64,000 nt of DNA from Cheiracanthium punctorium (GCA_038373885.1 JAWZYV010012244.1:248001-312000); one strand, 5' to 3'. Counted from the first letter of the stretch, positions 1 to 11,699 are shown. Notes: generated by a model from the sequence alone, not told the origin. Numbers and translations are program-made.

Positions 1-510
1 GTTAATATTTAGCCCAAATGTATTTAAAATGTATCCACAATATTAGGTAAACATTGGTAATATTTCTAATGTATTCCTAATATTGACAAGTAATTAATTT
101 TATAGTATTTTTATTTTTTCATGTTCATATACTTAATTATTCAATATTATCATTAAATTGGAAATAAATACTAATGTAAATTGTAGCAAATTAATATTTA
201 CCCATTATATTGTCAATCTTAATGAATTTAAATTAAATTTATTTAAAATGTATCCACAATATTGGGTGTATATTTCAAATATTCCTCATATATATTGCAC
301 AAGTATATATTTTTGATATGTTAGCATCTTAATATATTATTACTTGCGAATTATCACTGTTTATCTGTTACACATTATTTTTGCATTTAAAATCTGAAAT
401 AATTTTAAATGCATTCATATACAAATTTCTGAAAAATATATCTTAATAAATAAGTCAAATATTACTGAAAAATATATCTTAATAAATAAGTCAAATATTA
501 CTGAAAAGTT
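1..510. repeat. AT-rich diverged repeat, first block
   Basis: Short phrases built around AATATT, such as 'cacaatatt' followed by 'ggtaa', recur within this stretch and again, diverged, at about 10,280-11,480. A 38-base phrase ending in 'gtcaaatattactg' is also doubled at about 430-505. No coding potential is seen. The family is not recognised and its boundaries are unclear. Confidence 0.4.
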
Positions 511-931
511 TAATGTAATATGATTGTTCCCTGATTATCATGGGCAAGCGGGTAAATACTGTGGAAAATACAGAAAGACAATTGTCAGAGTCGGTGAAGA
601 AACAAAATGTAAGGGGGCCCCCATTTAGACCCATACTTCTGACTCAAGCGACTTTATGTCGTAATTGCTGCCTGGATTTGTGATTGGGGGGGGGGGGGGA
701 CTGAAGCCCTATAGCCACTCATCCCATTACCCCTCGATCTACCACCGAATCATTTGTTCTTGTGATAATGTTTAAATGTAAATTTTAACTGAAGACTCCT
801 ACCTTGGGTGGTCATTAGTTAAATATATATAAATTGATAATAAATGAATATTCATATAAATTGGTTGCTTTAGAAAACGAAACTTTTAGAATGTTTTTTA
901 TGTACTGAATACTCATTTTCTTGAAATATAG

Positions 932-2510
932 GAGAGTTAATAACAGCGATGACTGGGTGATTTTTCAAGAACCTTTGATAAGGGTGAATACTACTTTGGA
1001 TGTCTTTAGATATAAGTATGTATTTATTTTTAATTATTTACTGTTTCAGTGTATTTTTAAATTTGGGAGTTAATTTTATATTCATATCATATGTTATAAA
1101 TGTTCCTTATACACATGTCTGTGTGAATTTTATATTATTATTATTATTTGCATTGCAAAGCATCCCATTTTAGAAGAATGTATATCTTAAGCACTGAATC
1201 AGATGGGTAGTAGATTTCTCACAAAAATTGTGTTTCATTAAGTGTCTCACTGAGTAGAAACAAAATGTTTCAATCAAGTTATTATTTTTTTTTTACAAGA
1301 AATAATGCAATTTCTGAACAGGTTTTAAAAGAATTCAACTATGTCAGAAATTTGAAAATTCAGAATTTCTCTTCACAAGCTGTATTTATGGCAATACAAA
1401 TGGTTAATTTATAGAAGTGAAATACTCAGAGAAAAATTTATAACATATTGTATTGTCCAAAATAGAGGGAGAATTAGCCATCAGATACAGTTTCCACTTT
1501 CGTGAATTTCTCCCTAAAAATGGGATAAGACCTGCAGTTTTGTTGTTCTATAAAAGTTCATCATGCTGTCTATGAAGAAGCATTCTGAATTATACCGAGT
1601 TTTTGAGAAGCCTGTCTTTAAAGCTTGCAGAGCCAAGTGATGAATAAAATATGTTACAAGAAAAACTGATTGATTTTGGCTGTTTATCACTTTATTATCT
1701 TTTTATTTTCTAGTACTCTGAACTGGTCCTGTGGAAAACCATTGAATTTTTGTCAGTGGCATGCTGTAAAAGAGAAGAAACTATTGGCATTATAAGTGGT
1801 ATTCATATTTTTGTTTTATTTGTTTATTTATTCTTTAAATGTTCTTAATTACTAGTTCAAAGTCTGCATACTTTTGATCTCTGCGGTCTAATTTTTTCAA
1901 AGCTTGTATCGCATAATTTCATAATTGTCAATAACTTTTTTTTTTTTTTTTTTTTTTTGAGATGTTTACTTTTTTGTTTAGTTTATTTTTTTCTTATTTT
2001 CCAAATTGATTTATATGTTTTTTTTTTTAGTTTTTTTTCCCCTAAAGTGATGTTACTTTGGGGCAGTTAGTGACTATGTATTAAATTTTATAAATTTCAT
2101 GTAAATTGAGAAAGTTATTAGGGCTGTTCTTAAAAGAAAAAAAAGTATAACTTTTGGTAAAGTTACATCAATGAGTAAAACAATAAATATTTATACAGTA
2201 AAATTCAATGTGGTATTCTTTATTAAAGCATTTGACCCAGGCAACTCTTTAGTATATCATTTAATGTTATGCTATATTCTGTCATTTATTTAATCTCTAT
2301 TATATGTAAATTTTTTATGTCAAGTTGCATATTTGACACCAAGTTAATAAATTGCTTGCAAAATCAAGTCTTATTTGCAACATTTTATGAAGTAACAATG
2401 AAATAAAGTATAAAAATCAATTTTTAGTCCCTTCAGATTAATTTTTTTACTCTGCACCCTCACTACCTCTTAAAAATATGTTGTAAGTAAAACCTTGAAA
2501 CTCCTGTAAC

Positions 2511-2561
<51 letters not shown>

Positions 2562-3967
2562 TGTCACTGCTGTTGTTGTTTAAAATGTAAACTGTAAAAT
2601 GCTACTTTCAGAGATGAGATTTAAGAATTTAGTTTAATATTCAGACCTTTTTCAATGTTTATAAAGAATTCAGTTTTTTCATTTTTTTCAAAAATTTTCT
2701 GATTTTTCAGTAAGGCAAAATTGTATATAAGTAAGATAGATTTAGTATCAATAAAAATTAAAATATTTATTGCTCTTGAAATTCATAAGTATAATTGCTC
2801 AAAAGTTGTTTGGACATTCTTTCAGACTTTTTTTCCTTTTTTGTTAATCTCATATCTGTACTTTGGTACAAACCAAATCGAAAAATAGCCTACCAGTTTT
2901 GACACCATATTACATGTACCACCATTAGTGGTAAAAACAGATGAAATATATTATTTTTTAATTTTACTAATACAATATGTAAATGTAAACTTTACTTCCT
3001 TAGTAAATTCAGATTTTTTAAGCCTGCAGTATTAACAAAGTGCAATAACCTTGTCAGTGTTCACATGTTGTCATATGTATATTTGAATATTACTCAAAAA
3101 TATCTTTAGTCTAGTTTTTAACTGACTTCAAGAAGATCTAGGTTATTAATTGGTGTCAGTACTCAGAGATGTAGCAAGAATTTTCAGTGCCCGAGAACAA
3201 ATTTGCATCACTTCCTGTTTACCAAAATGCGCTGGAAAAAGTTTTATATACAAATTGGTGCCTTTTGGATCCTATGCCCTGGGACAAATGTCCCCCTCTA
3301 GCTACACTTCTGAGCATTGAATCCTTGTAATTTACCAGACTGGATATGAAAAGTATTTTCAAACTTCCGTTTAATTATTTATTTCTTTTGTTTATCTTCC
3401 ACATATAGATGCGATCTTTGCTAAGAATGTTGTTATTTGATGATATTTTACTTGCTGTGCATGAAAAGTTTTTATTGCAAAGTTATCACTTTATTTTTTA
3501 CTCAATTTTTGATGTACCTAAAATATATTACAAGTCCTGAATATTTTATATTTTTTAATTGATTGTAATAATTTGCAAATTTAACTCACCAATAGTAAGT
3601 AATGTGTTTAATATTTATTTTGTCACTATTAGTTTGATGTTTGTTATTACGCACAGGTTACTGTGATTCAGGGATAATTTTATTCCAAATTGCTTTGATA
3701 TGGGATTTTCGCTTCAATACTGTCCCCAATTATTCTTTTTTGTGTTACCTCAGAGGATTTACCTCACAAAATAAAATTTTGTGAAGTAAATCCTACAATG
3801 TGTTCCTTACTTTTAATAAAGTATTTTGTGCTCTCAATCACTTTGCATATCAGTATATTCTAATATTAATAGAACATAGAGAACAGATTATTTTATAAAA
3901 CAGTACAAGCATTTCTTATCTGTAAAATTAAAGTTTTTTTTCTTTTATTTTTTGCAGGTAAAAAAAT

Positions 3968-3998
<31 letters not shown>

Positions 3999-4805
3999 GA
4001 GCTGCTATATTTAGGTTTTATTGCAGTTTTTTTTCCATTTGCTTTTATGTTCAGTGGCAAAATTAAAATGTAAAAGGCAGCTTAAATTCTACATCTTTAT
4101 TTTATTCATTTATTCATAATTTGTACAATTTTAACAGTAGGAACCCTGTTTCCCTTCCCTCTCTTACTCAGAAGGTTACAGTATATGTAAATGTTACTTG
4201 AAAGTATTTATTATTACCATACATAATATGGTAATATGAAAAATGGTAATAAGAAAGTATTTATTATTACCATTTTTCGGTATGCTTTTGTGCTGTTCCA
4301 AAATTGTATTTAACCTGCTCCTAAAGGTGTTCCAAAATGTATGTAGATTTGCAGACTTTTTATTATAAAGTTATCCTCCGATTTTAGTGAAACTATAAAC
4401 AAAATGTTTTCTGAATCAAATGAAAAGATCTGCTGACTTATTCCTCTGTAAATTCATCACCTAGTTGAAAGTGTTAAGCTGTGCTTTAGTTGGAGATTTA
4501 AATTTGACACTAATCCATGTACACACAAAACTAATTTTAACTAATTTTATTTTGTATGTATTTAACATAGATCTAGTTTATGCTCTAGTATATTCTAGCT
4601 GCCAACTCTTTCTGATTTTGAGCCTTTCTTCAGTCTTATTCAAATTATGGGGAGGGGGGAGGGTACCCTTTTTTTATTAGGATAGAATAGCAGTTATGTT
4701 TTAACTTTTAATTCTGTAATTACTTGTTGAAGTCATAATTTTTATCTTCCAGATGCTGTTAGAAGAATCCCTGAATGTGAAATAGTATTGAAGTACTCAT
4801 ATTGA
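932..4805 (+). CDS. Candidate 3' end of an unidentified host gene (three exons)
   Basis: Three short segments can be spliced in one open phase. Exon 1, 932-983, follows 'ttgaaatatag', stays open (it includes WVIFQEPLIR) and meets a GTGAAT donor at 984. Exon 2, 1714-1795, follows a strong pyrimidine tract ending in 'tctag', reads YSELVLWKTIEF..., and leaves one base before a GTGGTA donor. Exon 3, 4753-4805, follows 'ttatcttccag', completes that codon, reads AVRRIPECEIVLKYSY and stops with TGA. ATTAAA lies 43 bases after the stop, with a GT-rich stretch beyond it. All of this is visible, but the exons are short and the product is not recognised. An alternative reading uses the GTATGT donor at 1016 with exon 2 in another frame, ending at TAA 1793-1795. 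Introns would hold only AT-rich DNA. Upstream exons would lie outside the window or were not recognised. Confidence 0.33.
2511..2556. repeat. (ATT)n microsatellite
   Basis: About fourteen to fifteen uninterrupted ATT units, followed by a degenerate tail of GTT units. Confidence 0.9.
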
Positions 4806-4847
4806 ATCCAGTGATTGTATTTTATATAAATGTAACAATGTAATACA

Positions 4848-4853
4848 ATTAAA
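4848..4853 (+). promoter_or_regulatory. Candidate polyadenylation signal ATTAAA
   Basis: ATTAAA is followed about 17-30 bases later by a 'tttgttgtgtgt' GT-rich element, the usual layout of a cleavage/polyadenylation site. It lies just downstream of the candidate terminal exon and supports, but does not prove, a + strand gene end here. Confidence 0.35.
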
Positions 4854-4859
4854 CCAAAT

Positions 4860-5990
4860 TTGTAATAATTTGTTGTGTGTTCACTGCCATTGCTTTTATA
4901 ATTCATTCAAACCTGCATGAGTCTCAATAAGAGATATCTTCCACTTTTTTCAATTCGTAGGCTATTTTTTACTTCTGCAGTTCTGTAATAGTTTAAATTT
5001 TTTTTTTAAATTTAGAACGCATCGTAAACTAAAATTTGCTAGGCTGAAGACTACTCTGGACTTGGAAGTTCCATTACTCATGTTTTTATTAAGACTTTGC
5101 TTATATATTTTTATTAACTGTTTTTTCTTTCTTTTTTTTTTGGCCCTCGTATTAATTGAACTTTGTTCTAACATACTAATGAGTTTTTCTGGCTTTACTT
5201 TCATTTATTGTTCTAAATCTGTTTTCAATAGTATAATAATTCTTGTATAAAATCTATATTAAAAGAATTTTTTTTTCAATTTGAAGTTTTTAAAAGATTA
5301 AGTAATTTGTAGCTATTTTGCTGTAAAAGTGAAATTGAAATAAATAAAATCACACTTAAAAATAAATAAAGAAATGAATGTGTATATATATTAAAAAACT
5401 AAGAAATGGCTTTTATTTTGAAGTATGTATAAATTATGTTCAGAACAGGAATTTGGTTTTTTAAGAGGTGAAAAAAAAAATCTTTTTCTTTGAATCACCA
5501 CCCTCCCCCCTCACCCAGACATTATCTATGGAGGTTAATATGGTTCACCCTCATGCTCTAAACTTCAATTATTTCTTTGCGTTATGGCAAGTCTACAAGA
5601 GGGGTGTCTTCTTGGGGGGGCTGACTTGGGTGGTGAACTTTTTAAGGATTCTAACCTGTATTCTTGCTCATGCCTCTAAACCTTAAATAATGGTTTTTGG
5701 ACAAGACAAAAATGTTGGGTGTATTCAACAAAATGGCCATTGTTGGGGAATTATGAAATAATTGGTTTTGATTTATATTATTTATGTATTGGCCTGCACA
5801 AAAATATTTCTTTACCCCTTTTCACAAAAAAAGAAATCAATCAATATAAAGTAGTTTCCATTTTAGAAATATTTTATTCCTTTTTCTGGTGGGAGGGGAA
5901 AGAATAGAAAAATAGGTATTCTCTTAAATTTCCAAACATGATATGTACATTAACAGAGGTTATCAGCAGATATATTTATATTTTTGATTT
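4860..5990. other. AT-rich stretch, nothing recognised
   Basis: Low-complexity AT-rich DNA with several chance open frames of 60-80 codons on both strands. None has compositional or motif support. No TIRs, LTRs or tRNA boxes were seen. Confidence 0.5.
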
Positions 5991-6030
5991 ACCCAACAAT
6001 TAGTTTATTTATTTAATTTTTTTTTTTTTA

Positions 6031-7630
6031 CCCTCCGCTAAAGAGGGTAATAGTTTTGGGCAGACAAAAAAAGGTCGTGGATGATAATTGATAGTAGTAA
6101 ATAAAGTAAGCATATGCACTTTTGAAATTCGCATCATATGGATCAGTAAAATACATGAAAAATCTTTATTGTTTTAGTGTATACGCAAAAATACATTTAG
6201 CTTTACGTTAGTTACAAAAGGATGAAGTAATAAATTCGAGCAATTTTTCACAAAAGATTTACGAATAGTTTTGTATTAATAACTATGAATTAAAAGTAAT
6301 TAAATTATTTACGTATATTCCATCAAGGTGTTTGCGGGGATGGCAACGAAGATTCTTTTCCTCTTTTTCTTTCGCTGGTTGCCAGGACGATAGTTTAGAA
6401 TAAAAATAACTTTTTTGTTCTAAACAAATTTATGTAGCTGAAAGGTGTAATATATCTAGACAAAAAAAGGTCGTGGATGATAATTGATAGTAGTAAATAA
6501 AGTAAGCTATTAACAAAAGATTTACGAATAGTTTTGTATTAATAACTATGAATTAAAAGTAATTAAATTATTTACGTATATTCCATCAAGGTGTTTGCGG
6601 GGATGGCAACGAAGATTCTTTTCCTCTTTTTCTTTCGCTGGTTGCCAGGACGATAGTTTAGAATAAAAATAACTTTTTTGTTCTAAACAAATTTATGTAG
6701 CTGAAAGGTGTAATATATCTAGACAAAAAAAGGTCGTGGATGATAATTGATAGTAGTAAATAAAGTAAGCTATTAACCGTGATTGATTGAGACTATGGTG
6801 CTTTCTCAAGAGACTAAAGACCAAATCATATCGCTTTATTTTTCTGACACACCACTCACGCAGTGTGAAATAGCTCGTAGGCTTGGTATTTCACGCTCTA
6901 CTGTTCAGTATTGCATCATTAAATATCAGAAGAATATACCCGGGACTGTTGTTCAAGGCCGCGCTGGCCGTCCTCGCCAGTTGTCTAATCCGGAAGAAAG
7001 TCATCGTGAAACTAACCGTCTATTTATGCAAAGAAAAAGGGAAGATCCAGATTTTCGTGCTCAAGAAGCGGAATCCAAATCCAGAAGACAAGACAGAATA
7101 CGTTTACGACTCTGTCTAGATATATCATCGAAAAGACCAAGAACAGATACTGATCTAAATGTAAGGTGTGAAGAACTAGAATTTCGTAAATTAGCTGAGA
7201 AATTTTTCGAAGCTGTTGCTGATGGTCCAATCCACCAATGCTATTGTTGTGATCGACTGTGGTTCAAAAAGTCAATAAGAACCCATTCCAAAACAACTTT
7301 ACTGTCCAAAGGAGCGACAACGGACTTTATAAAACTAGTCTTTTACAAAGATATCGGTGATATTGGCAAATTTTGCAAAACATGTTACGATTGTTTGATT
7401 AAATTGACAATACCAGAATTAGCTATAAGCAATGGCTTCGAATTCCCCGAAATACCGGATTGTTTAAAATACTTGACACCACTGGAAGAACGGTTGGTTT
7501 TTCCCCGTTTGATTTACATGCAAATGCATCCTGTACATGGCTGCCAATACAAATTAAAAGGTTCTGTCAAAAAACCTCTTTAGCGGAGGGGAAACTAATT
7601 TCAGCTGAAGGCTGAATATTTTTTTTACCC
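6031..7630 (+). mobile_element. Asymmetric-TIR element, copy 1 (carries HTH-DUF6570 gene)
   Basis: The left end, CCCTCCGCTAAAGAGGG, follows an oligo-T run. Its inverse, CCTCTTTAGCGGAGGGG, ends at 7591. That inverse is not the true right end: a further ~36 bases containing the hairpin TTCAGC-tgaag-GCTGAA and an oligo-T run follow in both copies. A terminal repeat at the left, a sub-terminal repeat plus hairpin at the right, T-rich flanks and head-to-tail tandem copies are what is reported for Helentron/Helitron2-type rolling-circle elements and their non-autonomous relatives; that assignment is inference. This copy has an extra ~263-bp internal duplication (about 6,457-6,719) that copy 2 lacks. 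Its coding sequence ends inside the right inverted repeat. Confidence 0.6.
6795..7583 (+). CDS. HTH (Tc1-like) + truncated Helitron DUF6570 protein, copy 1
   Basis: The first ATG of the frame is 6795; the frame is open a little further upstream without an ATG. The product is about 262 aa. Residues ~1-60 form a helix-turn-helix (QCEIARRLGISRSTVQYC) followed by an AT-hook-like GRAGRPRQLS, as in the DNA-binding part of Tc1/mariner transposases. Residues ~75-110 are the Arg/Glu-rich REDPDFRAQEAES type of linker common in Helitron-associated proteins. Residues ~125-262 match the DUF6570 region: CYCC...CKTC cysteine pairs, IPELAISNGF, and TPLEERLVFPRLIYMQM through QYKLKGSV. The family normally continues into Rep and helicase domains. 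Here the frame stops within the element's inverted repeat, so those domains are absent. A DNA-binding, possibly nuclear, role is likely from the HTH. Function is otherwise unknown. Confidence 0.7.
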   Translation: MVLSQETKDQIISLYFSDTPLTQCEIARRLGISRSTVQYCIIKYQKNIPGTVVQGRAGRPRQLSNPEESHRETNRLFMQRKREDPDFRAQEAESKSRRQDRIRLRLCLDISSKRPRTDTDLNVRCEELEFRKLAEKFFEAVADGPIHQCYCCDRLWFKKSIRTHSKTTLLSKGATTDFIKLVFYKDIGDIGKFCKTCYDCLIKLTIPELAISNGFEFPEIPDCLKYLTPLEERLVFPRLIYMQMHPVHGCQYKLKGSVKKPL

Positions 7631-8964
7631 TCCGCTAAAGAGGGTAATAGTTTTGGGCAGACAAAAAAAGGTCGTGGATGATAATTGATAGTAGTAAATA
7701 AAGTAAGCATATGCACTTTTGAAATTCGCATCATATGGATCAATAAAATACATGAAAAAACTTTATTGTTTTAGTGTATACGCAAAAATACATTTAGCTT
7801 TACGTTAGTTACAAAAGGATGAAGTAATAAATTCGAGCAATTTTTCACAAAAGATTTACGAATAGTTTTGTATTAATAACTATGAATTAAAAGTAATTAA
7901 ATTATTTACGTATATTCCATCAAGGTGTTTGCGGGGATGGCAACGAAGATTCTTTTCCTCTTTTTCTTTCGCTGGTTGCCAGGACGATAGTTTAGAATAA
8001 AAATAACTTTTTTGTTCTAAACAAATTTATGTAGCTGAAAGGTGTAATATATCTAGACAAAAAAAGGTCGTGGATGATAATTGATAGTAGTAAATAAAGT
8101 AAGCTATTAACCGTGATTGATTGAGACTATGGTGCTTTCTCAAGAGACTAAAGACCAAATCATATCGCTTTATTTTTCTGACACACCACTCACGCAGTGT
8201 GAAATAGCTCGTAGGCTTGGTATTTCACGCTCTACTGTTCAGTATTACATCATTAAATATCAGAAGAATATACCCGGGACTGTTGTTCAAGGCCGCGCTG
8301 GCCGTCCTCGCCAGTTGTCTAATCCGGAAGAAAGTCATCCTGAAACTAACCGTCTATTTATGCAAAGAAAAAGGGAAGATCCAGATTTTCGTGCTCAAGA
8401 AGCGGAATCCAAATCCAGAAGACAAGACAGAAAACGTTTACGACTCTGTCTAGATATACCATCGAAAAGACCAAGAACAGATACTGATCTAAATGTAAGG
8501 TGTGAAGAACTAGAATTTCGTAAATTAGCTGAGAAATTTTTCGAAGCTGTTGCTGATGGTCCAATCCACCAATGCTATTGTTGTGATCGACTGTGGTTCA
8601 AAAAGTCAATAAGAACCCATTCCAAAACAACTTTACTGTCCAAAGGAGCGACAACGGACTTTATAAAACTAGTCTTTTACAAAGATATCGGTGATATTGG
8701 CAAATTTTGCAAAACATGTTACGATTGTTTGATTAAATTGACAATACCAGAATTAGCTATAAGCAATGGCTTCGAATTCCCCGAAATACCGGATTGTTTA
8801 AAATACAACACACCACTGGAAGAACGGTTGGTTTTTCCCCGTTTGATTTACATGCAAATGCATCCTGTACATGGCTGCCAATACAAATTAAAAGGTTCTG
8901 TCAAAAAACCTCTTTAGCGGAGGGGAAACTAATTTCAGCTGAAGGCTGAATATTTTTTTTTTTG
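7628..8964 (+). mobile_element. Asymmetric-TIR element, copy 2 (tandem)
   Basis: Same ends as copy 1: CCCTCCGCTAAAGAGGG at 7628, the inverse ending at 8925, then the TTCAGC/GCTGAA hairpin and oligo-T. The inverse-repeat-bounded part is 1,298 bp against 1,561 bp in copy 1, the difference being copy 1's internal duplication. Start-to-start distance is 1,597 bp. Copies differ at only a few bases, so the tandem is young or homogenised. The upstream leader, repeated in both, contains an inverted pair GGCAAC...GTTGCC and the phrase 'acaaaaaaaggtcgtgg'. Confidence 0.6.
8129..8917 (+). CDS. HTH (Tc1-like) + truncated Helitron DUF6570 protein, copy 2
   Basis: First ATG at 8129; same length and domain order as copy 1. 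It differs from copy 1 at five codons (Cys/Tyr in the HTH recognition region, Arg/Pro, Ile/Lys, Ser/Pro, Leu/Asn before TPLEERL). All five are amino-acid changes; I saw no synonymous difference. The Leu in copy 1 fits the DUF6570 pattern better, so copy 2 is probably changed there. Both frames stay open despite the changes, which is compatible with recent duplication or with retained function. Five changes are too few to decide. Confidence 0.7.
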   Translation: MVLSQETKDQIISLYFSDTPLTQCEIARRLGISRSTVQYYIIKYQKNIPGTVVQGRAGRPRQLSNPEESHPETNRLFMQRKREDPDFRAQEAESKSRRQDRKRLRLCLDIPSKRPRTDTDLNVRCEELEFRKLAEKFFEAVADGPIHQCYCCDRLWFKKSIRTHSKTTLLSKGATTDFIKLVFYKDIGDIGKFCKTCYDCLIKLTIPELAISNGFEFPEIPDCLKYNTPLEERLVFPRLIYMQMHPVHGCQYKLKGSVKKPL

Positions 8965-10280
8965 TTTTTGTTTTCAATTAAAGGATAGCTATTGCTCTTT
9001 TAACTTATTTTCGTGTTTCATAATTCTTGTATTTGTTCGTATAAATGACTGAAATTTAATTTCAAATAATTTCTTTTTGATAACAATTCAATCCTGTTCA
9101 TTTCTTATTTATTTAAAATTTAAAAAAAAAGACTTGTTAATTGTAATAAAGTTGAAAAGAAAGTTTGAATAAATTATGCTTAAAATAAAACCTATTTAAA
9201 AATCAAAATTATTAGTATTCTTTTGATTTTATATAAATATCTTATCATGAACTATTTTTATTGTTTTGTTAATACTGTTGTAAGTGAAAGTTGTTCTGAA
9301 ATGTACCATAGGTAAAAAATAAGCTTTCAGGGATTTTTTATTTCAGCAGGAGAAAAGGTAACATTGAACCTATCAAATATTTCTGCACACTGTTGAGTAA
9401 TGTGGATGTCCGAAACTCTTATTTCTATTCTTGTTTGATCACAGATTACCTCAAATGAAGTTATAGTACTGCAGACAAAGAAAATTCTTATAAATCTCCT
9501 GCTGATGGATTTTACATAGCTCAATGGCTATACAGATCACCTCCAAGCATTTTGAAACTTTCACTTCTATTCCTGTTACGTTTTGACTAACCAAACAAAA
9601 CATAAACTGTTAACGAATTCTGTAACTAAATAGATCTAGAGGTTATGGAGGTTTGTTTTAGTAACCATGTGGAACTCTTGGGGGTACCTTTTAGTGATGC
9701 CATCATCTGATTATTAAAATGAAACTCTGTACTCTTTCTTAATCTGTTTAATTTCAGAATAGGCTGTTATTTTAAATACTGTATGTTTTGTGTCAACAGT
9801 CCACATTTCACTCACTGGAATGAAAGCAAGAATCTAAAAATGCATGGGGTCAGATATTACTTGTACCATTGAGCTACGTAAAATTTATTTTCCAGCTGTT
9901 ATGGATCATTCTGAACATGACAATAATCCAAGATAGCCCAGAAATAGATATCTAAGAAGTTCTGGATATGAAATAAGTATCAATTTCTGATCTTTGGATA
10001 TTTTGAATATGAAATAGATAGCCATTTTTGGGATATTCTGGATCTTTAAGATCTTCTGGAAGTTTAATTATTATAACTATGCTACATATATACAGATACC
10101 TGTATATTATAGATGTTATTTACTCATTAGAGAGATCACACCTCAAATTTCTAATAGAGAAATCTATTTTATGTTGGACTTCTAATAGATATACCCAATA
10201 TCCAGCTATGATGTATTAAAGATTGCCTATGGACAAACTTGGGGGGGGGGGAGGTAAATGCGGCAAAAATATTTACTTGT
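8965..10280. other. AT-rich stretch, nothing recognised
   Basis: No gene, TIR or tRNA signal seen. The phrase 'ggatatgaaataagtatcaa' / 'gaatatgaaatagatagcca' near 9,965-10,025 is a short diverged direct repeat. A poly-G run lies at about 10,240. Confidence 0.5.
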
Positions 10281-11480
10281 ACGATATGAAGAATATTTTC
10301 AAGGCGCTCGATATTGCAGATACATTTTAAATATATTTAATTTAAAATCAATAGCAGCAAAGTTTTATAATTTTTACAATATAAAGGCTAAATATCAACT
10401 TTCTACTTTTTACCAATACTAGCTTTATTCCCAGTGTAATATTGAGTAAATATTAACAAAAAAAATTAAAAATGGTATAAAGTTATGTTAAAGTAATTAC
10501 TTATCCATATTGAATATATTTCCAATGTATATCAAATACTATAAATGCATTTTAAATATATCTGAGGCAAATATTAACTTTGCTACTTTGTACGAAGTTA
10601 CATTTGATACATTTGACGAAGTTACAGTTGATCTTTGTTTTCAATTTTTTTTTAACAATATTGAGTTAACATTAAAAAATTTATCAATTGAGGACTACTT
10701 CAAAAATATTTCCAATACAACCCTATATTAAGAATATATTTTTTTGTATGTTAAATTCAGTGGAAAAGGTATTAGTATAGTCATACTGAAAGTATAATGT
10801 TATTTTGAGAATTTATCAGACCTAAATGCTAATTTTTACCAATATTGGAAACTGTTTATTCTCAATGTGTTCACTTACTACTTTGTAATATTATTGGTTT
10901 TTGATATCAATGTTTTCACAATATTGAGTTAATATTTAAAAGTTCATTGGTAGTGAGAATGCTTCAGAAATATTCTCAATATATAATTAATATATCAATA
11001 CACACTTCATATGTTAATTAAAATTTTACAAATAATAATAACATTTTGAGCATATATCAGGGCTAAACTCATATATGCTCAAACTCATATATGGGCTAAA
11101 CTCATATATGCGCCACTTCCAGTTTTTACCAATACTGGAAGTGGTCTTTACTCTCAAAGTATTCACATATATGTAAATTTTAATAATTAAAAGTAATTAG
11201 TACTTAATAATATTGGAAATATTTCTAATATACACTCAATATTATTGATAAATTTCAAATACTTTAAGATTCAATAGTATTAAAATTTGACTTCAAATGG
11301 GCAAAATATTAAATTTATAATATTGGATTTTATTTTCAATGAATTCACAAGATTGGATAAATATTGATGCTATATAGAAAATATCTTTTAATGTTTGCCA
11401 AATATTTAAAAAATAATAATAATCAATGCTGTTACCAGATACATTCATATATATATATTTATAAGGAATTATTTTAATTT
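10281..11480. repeat. AT-rich diverged repeat block
   Basis: Several diverged units contain 'ttttaccaatactagc/attgga', then 'ttctcaatgtgttcac', then 'caatattgagttaatatt'. The same phrases occur at 1-300. A triple 'gctaaactcatatatg' lies at ~11,063-11,110 and a hairpin at 11,113-11,144. An element is likely, but no ends were found. Confidence 0.45.
11113..11144. repeat. Perfect 10-bp inverted repeat (hairpin)
   Basis: CCACTTCCAG and CTGGAAGTGG face each other across a 12-base loop. No coding context. It could be the terminus or a structural part of the surrounding repeat. Confidence 0.8.
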
Positions 11481-11528
11481 CCCCAAAATAGTGATAGCCA
11501 GAAGCAAGGCATATGCAAGGAATAAATC

Positions 11529-11678
11529 CAGGGCCGTACCTAGACAAAAATTTCAGGCAGGGTCCAAACCGTGGAAAAGGCAGAATTTTTCACAAAAAGA
11601 CGTCATTATTATTATTTTATTAACAAAAATCAACTTTTTGGGAGGGGGGAGGGTCCGGACCCCTGGATACGGTCTCGA
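11529..11678. mobile_element. hAT-type MITE (CAGGGCCGTACC family)
   Basis: Starts CAGGGCCGTACCTAG and ends with the weak inverse CTGGATACGGTCTCG. It resembles the element at about 30,422-30,599 (CAAGGCCGTACCC...). The interior carries the shared phrase 'ttcacaaaaagacgtcat'. Flanks share only AATAA, so the 8-bp duplication is decayed. Confidence 0.5.
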
Positions 11679-11699
11679 ATAATCACCCTATAAAAAGTG

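Noticed and set aside
540..680. 47-codon frame starting ATG at 540 with a GTAAGG donor inside
   Set aside because: None of its phases joins the candidate exon at 932, and no motif is recognised.
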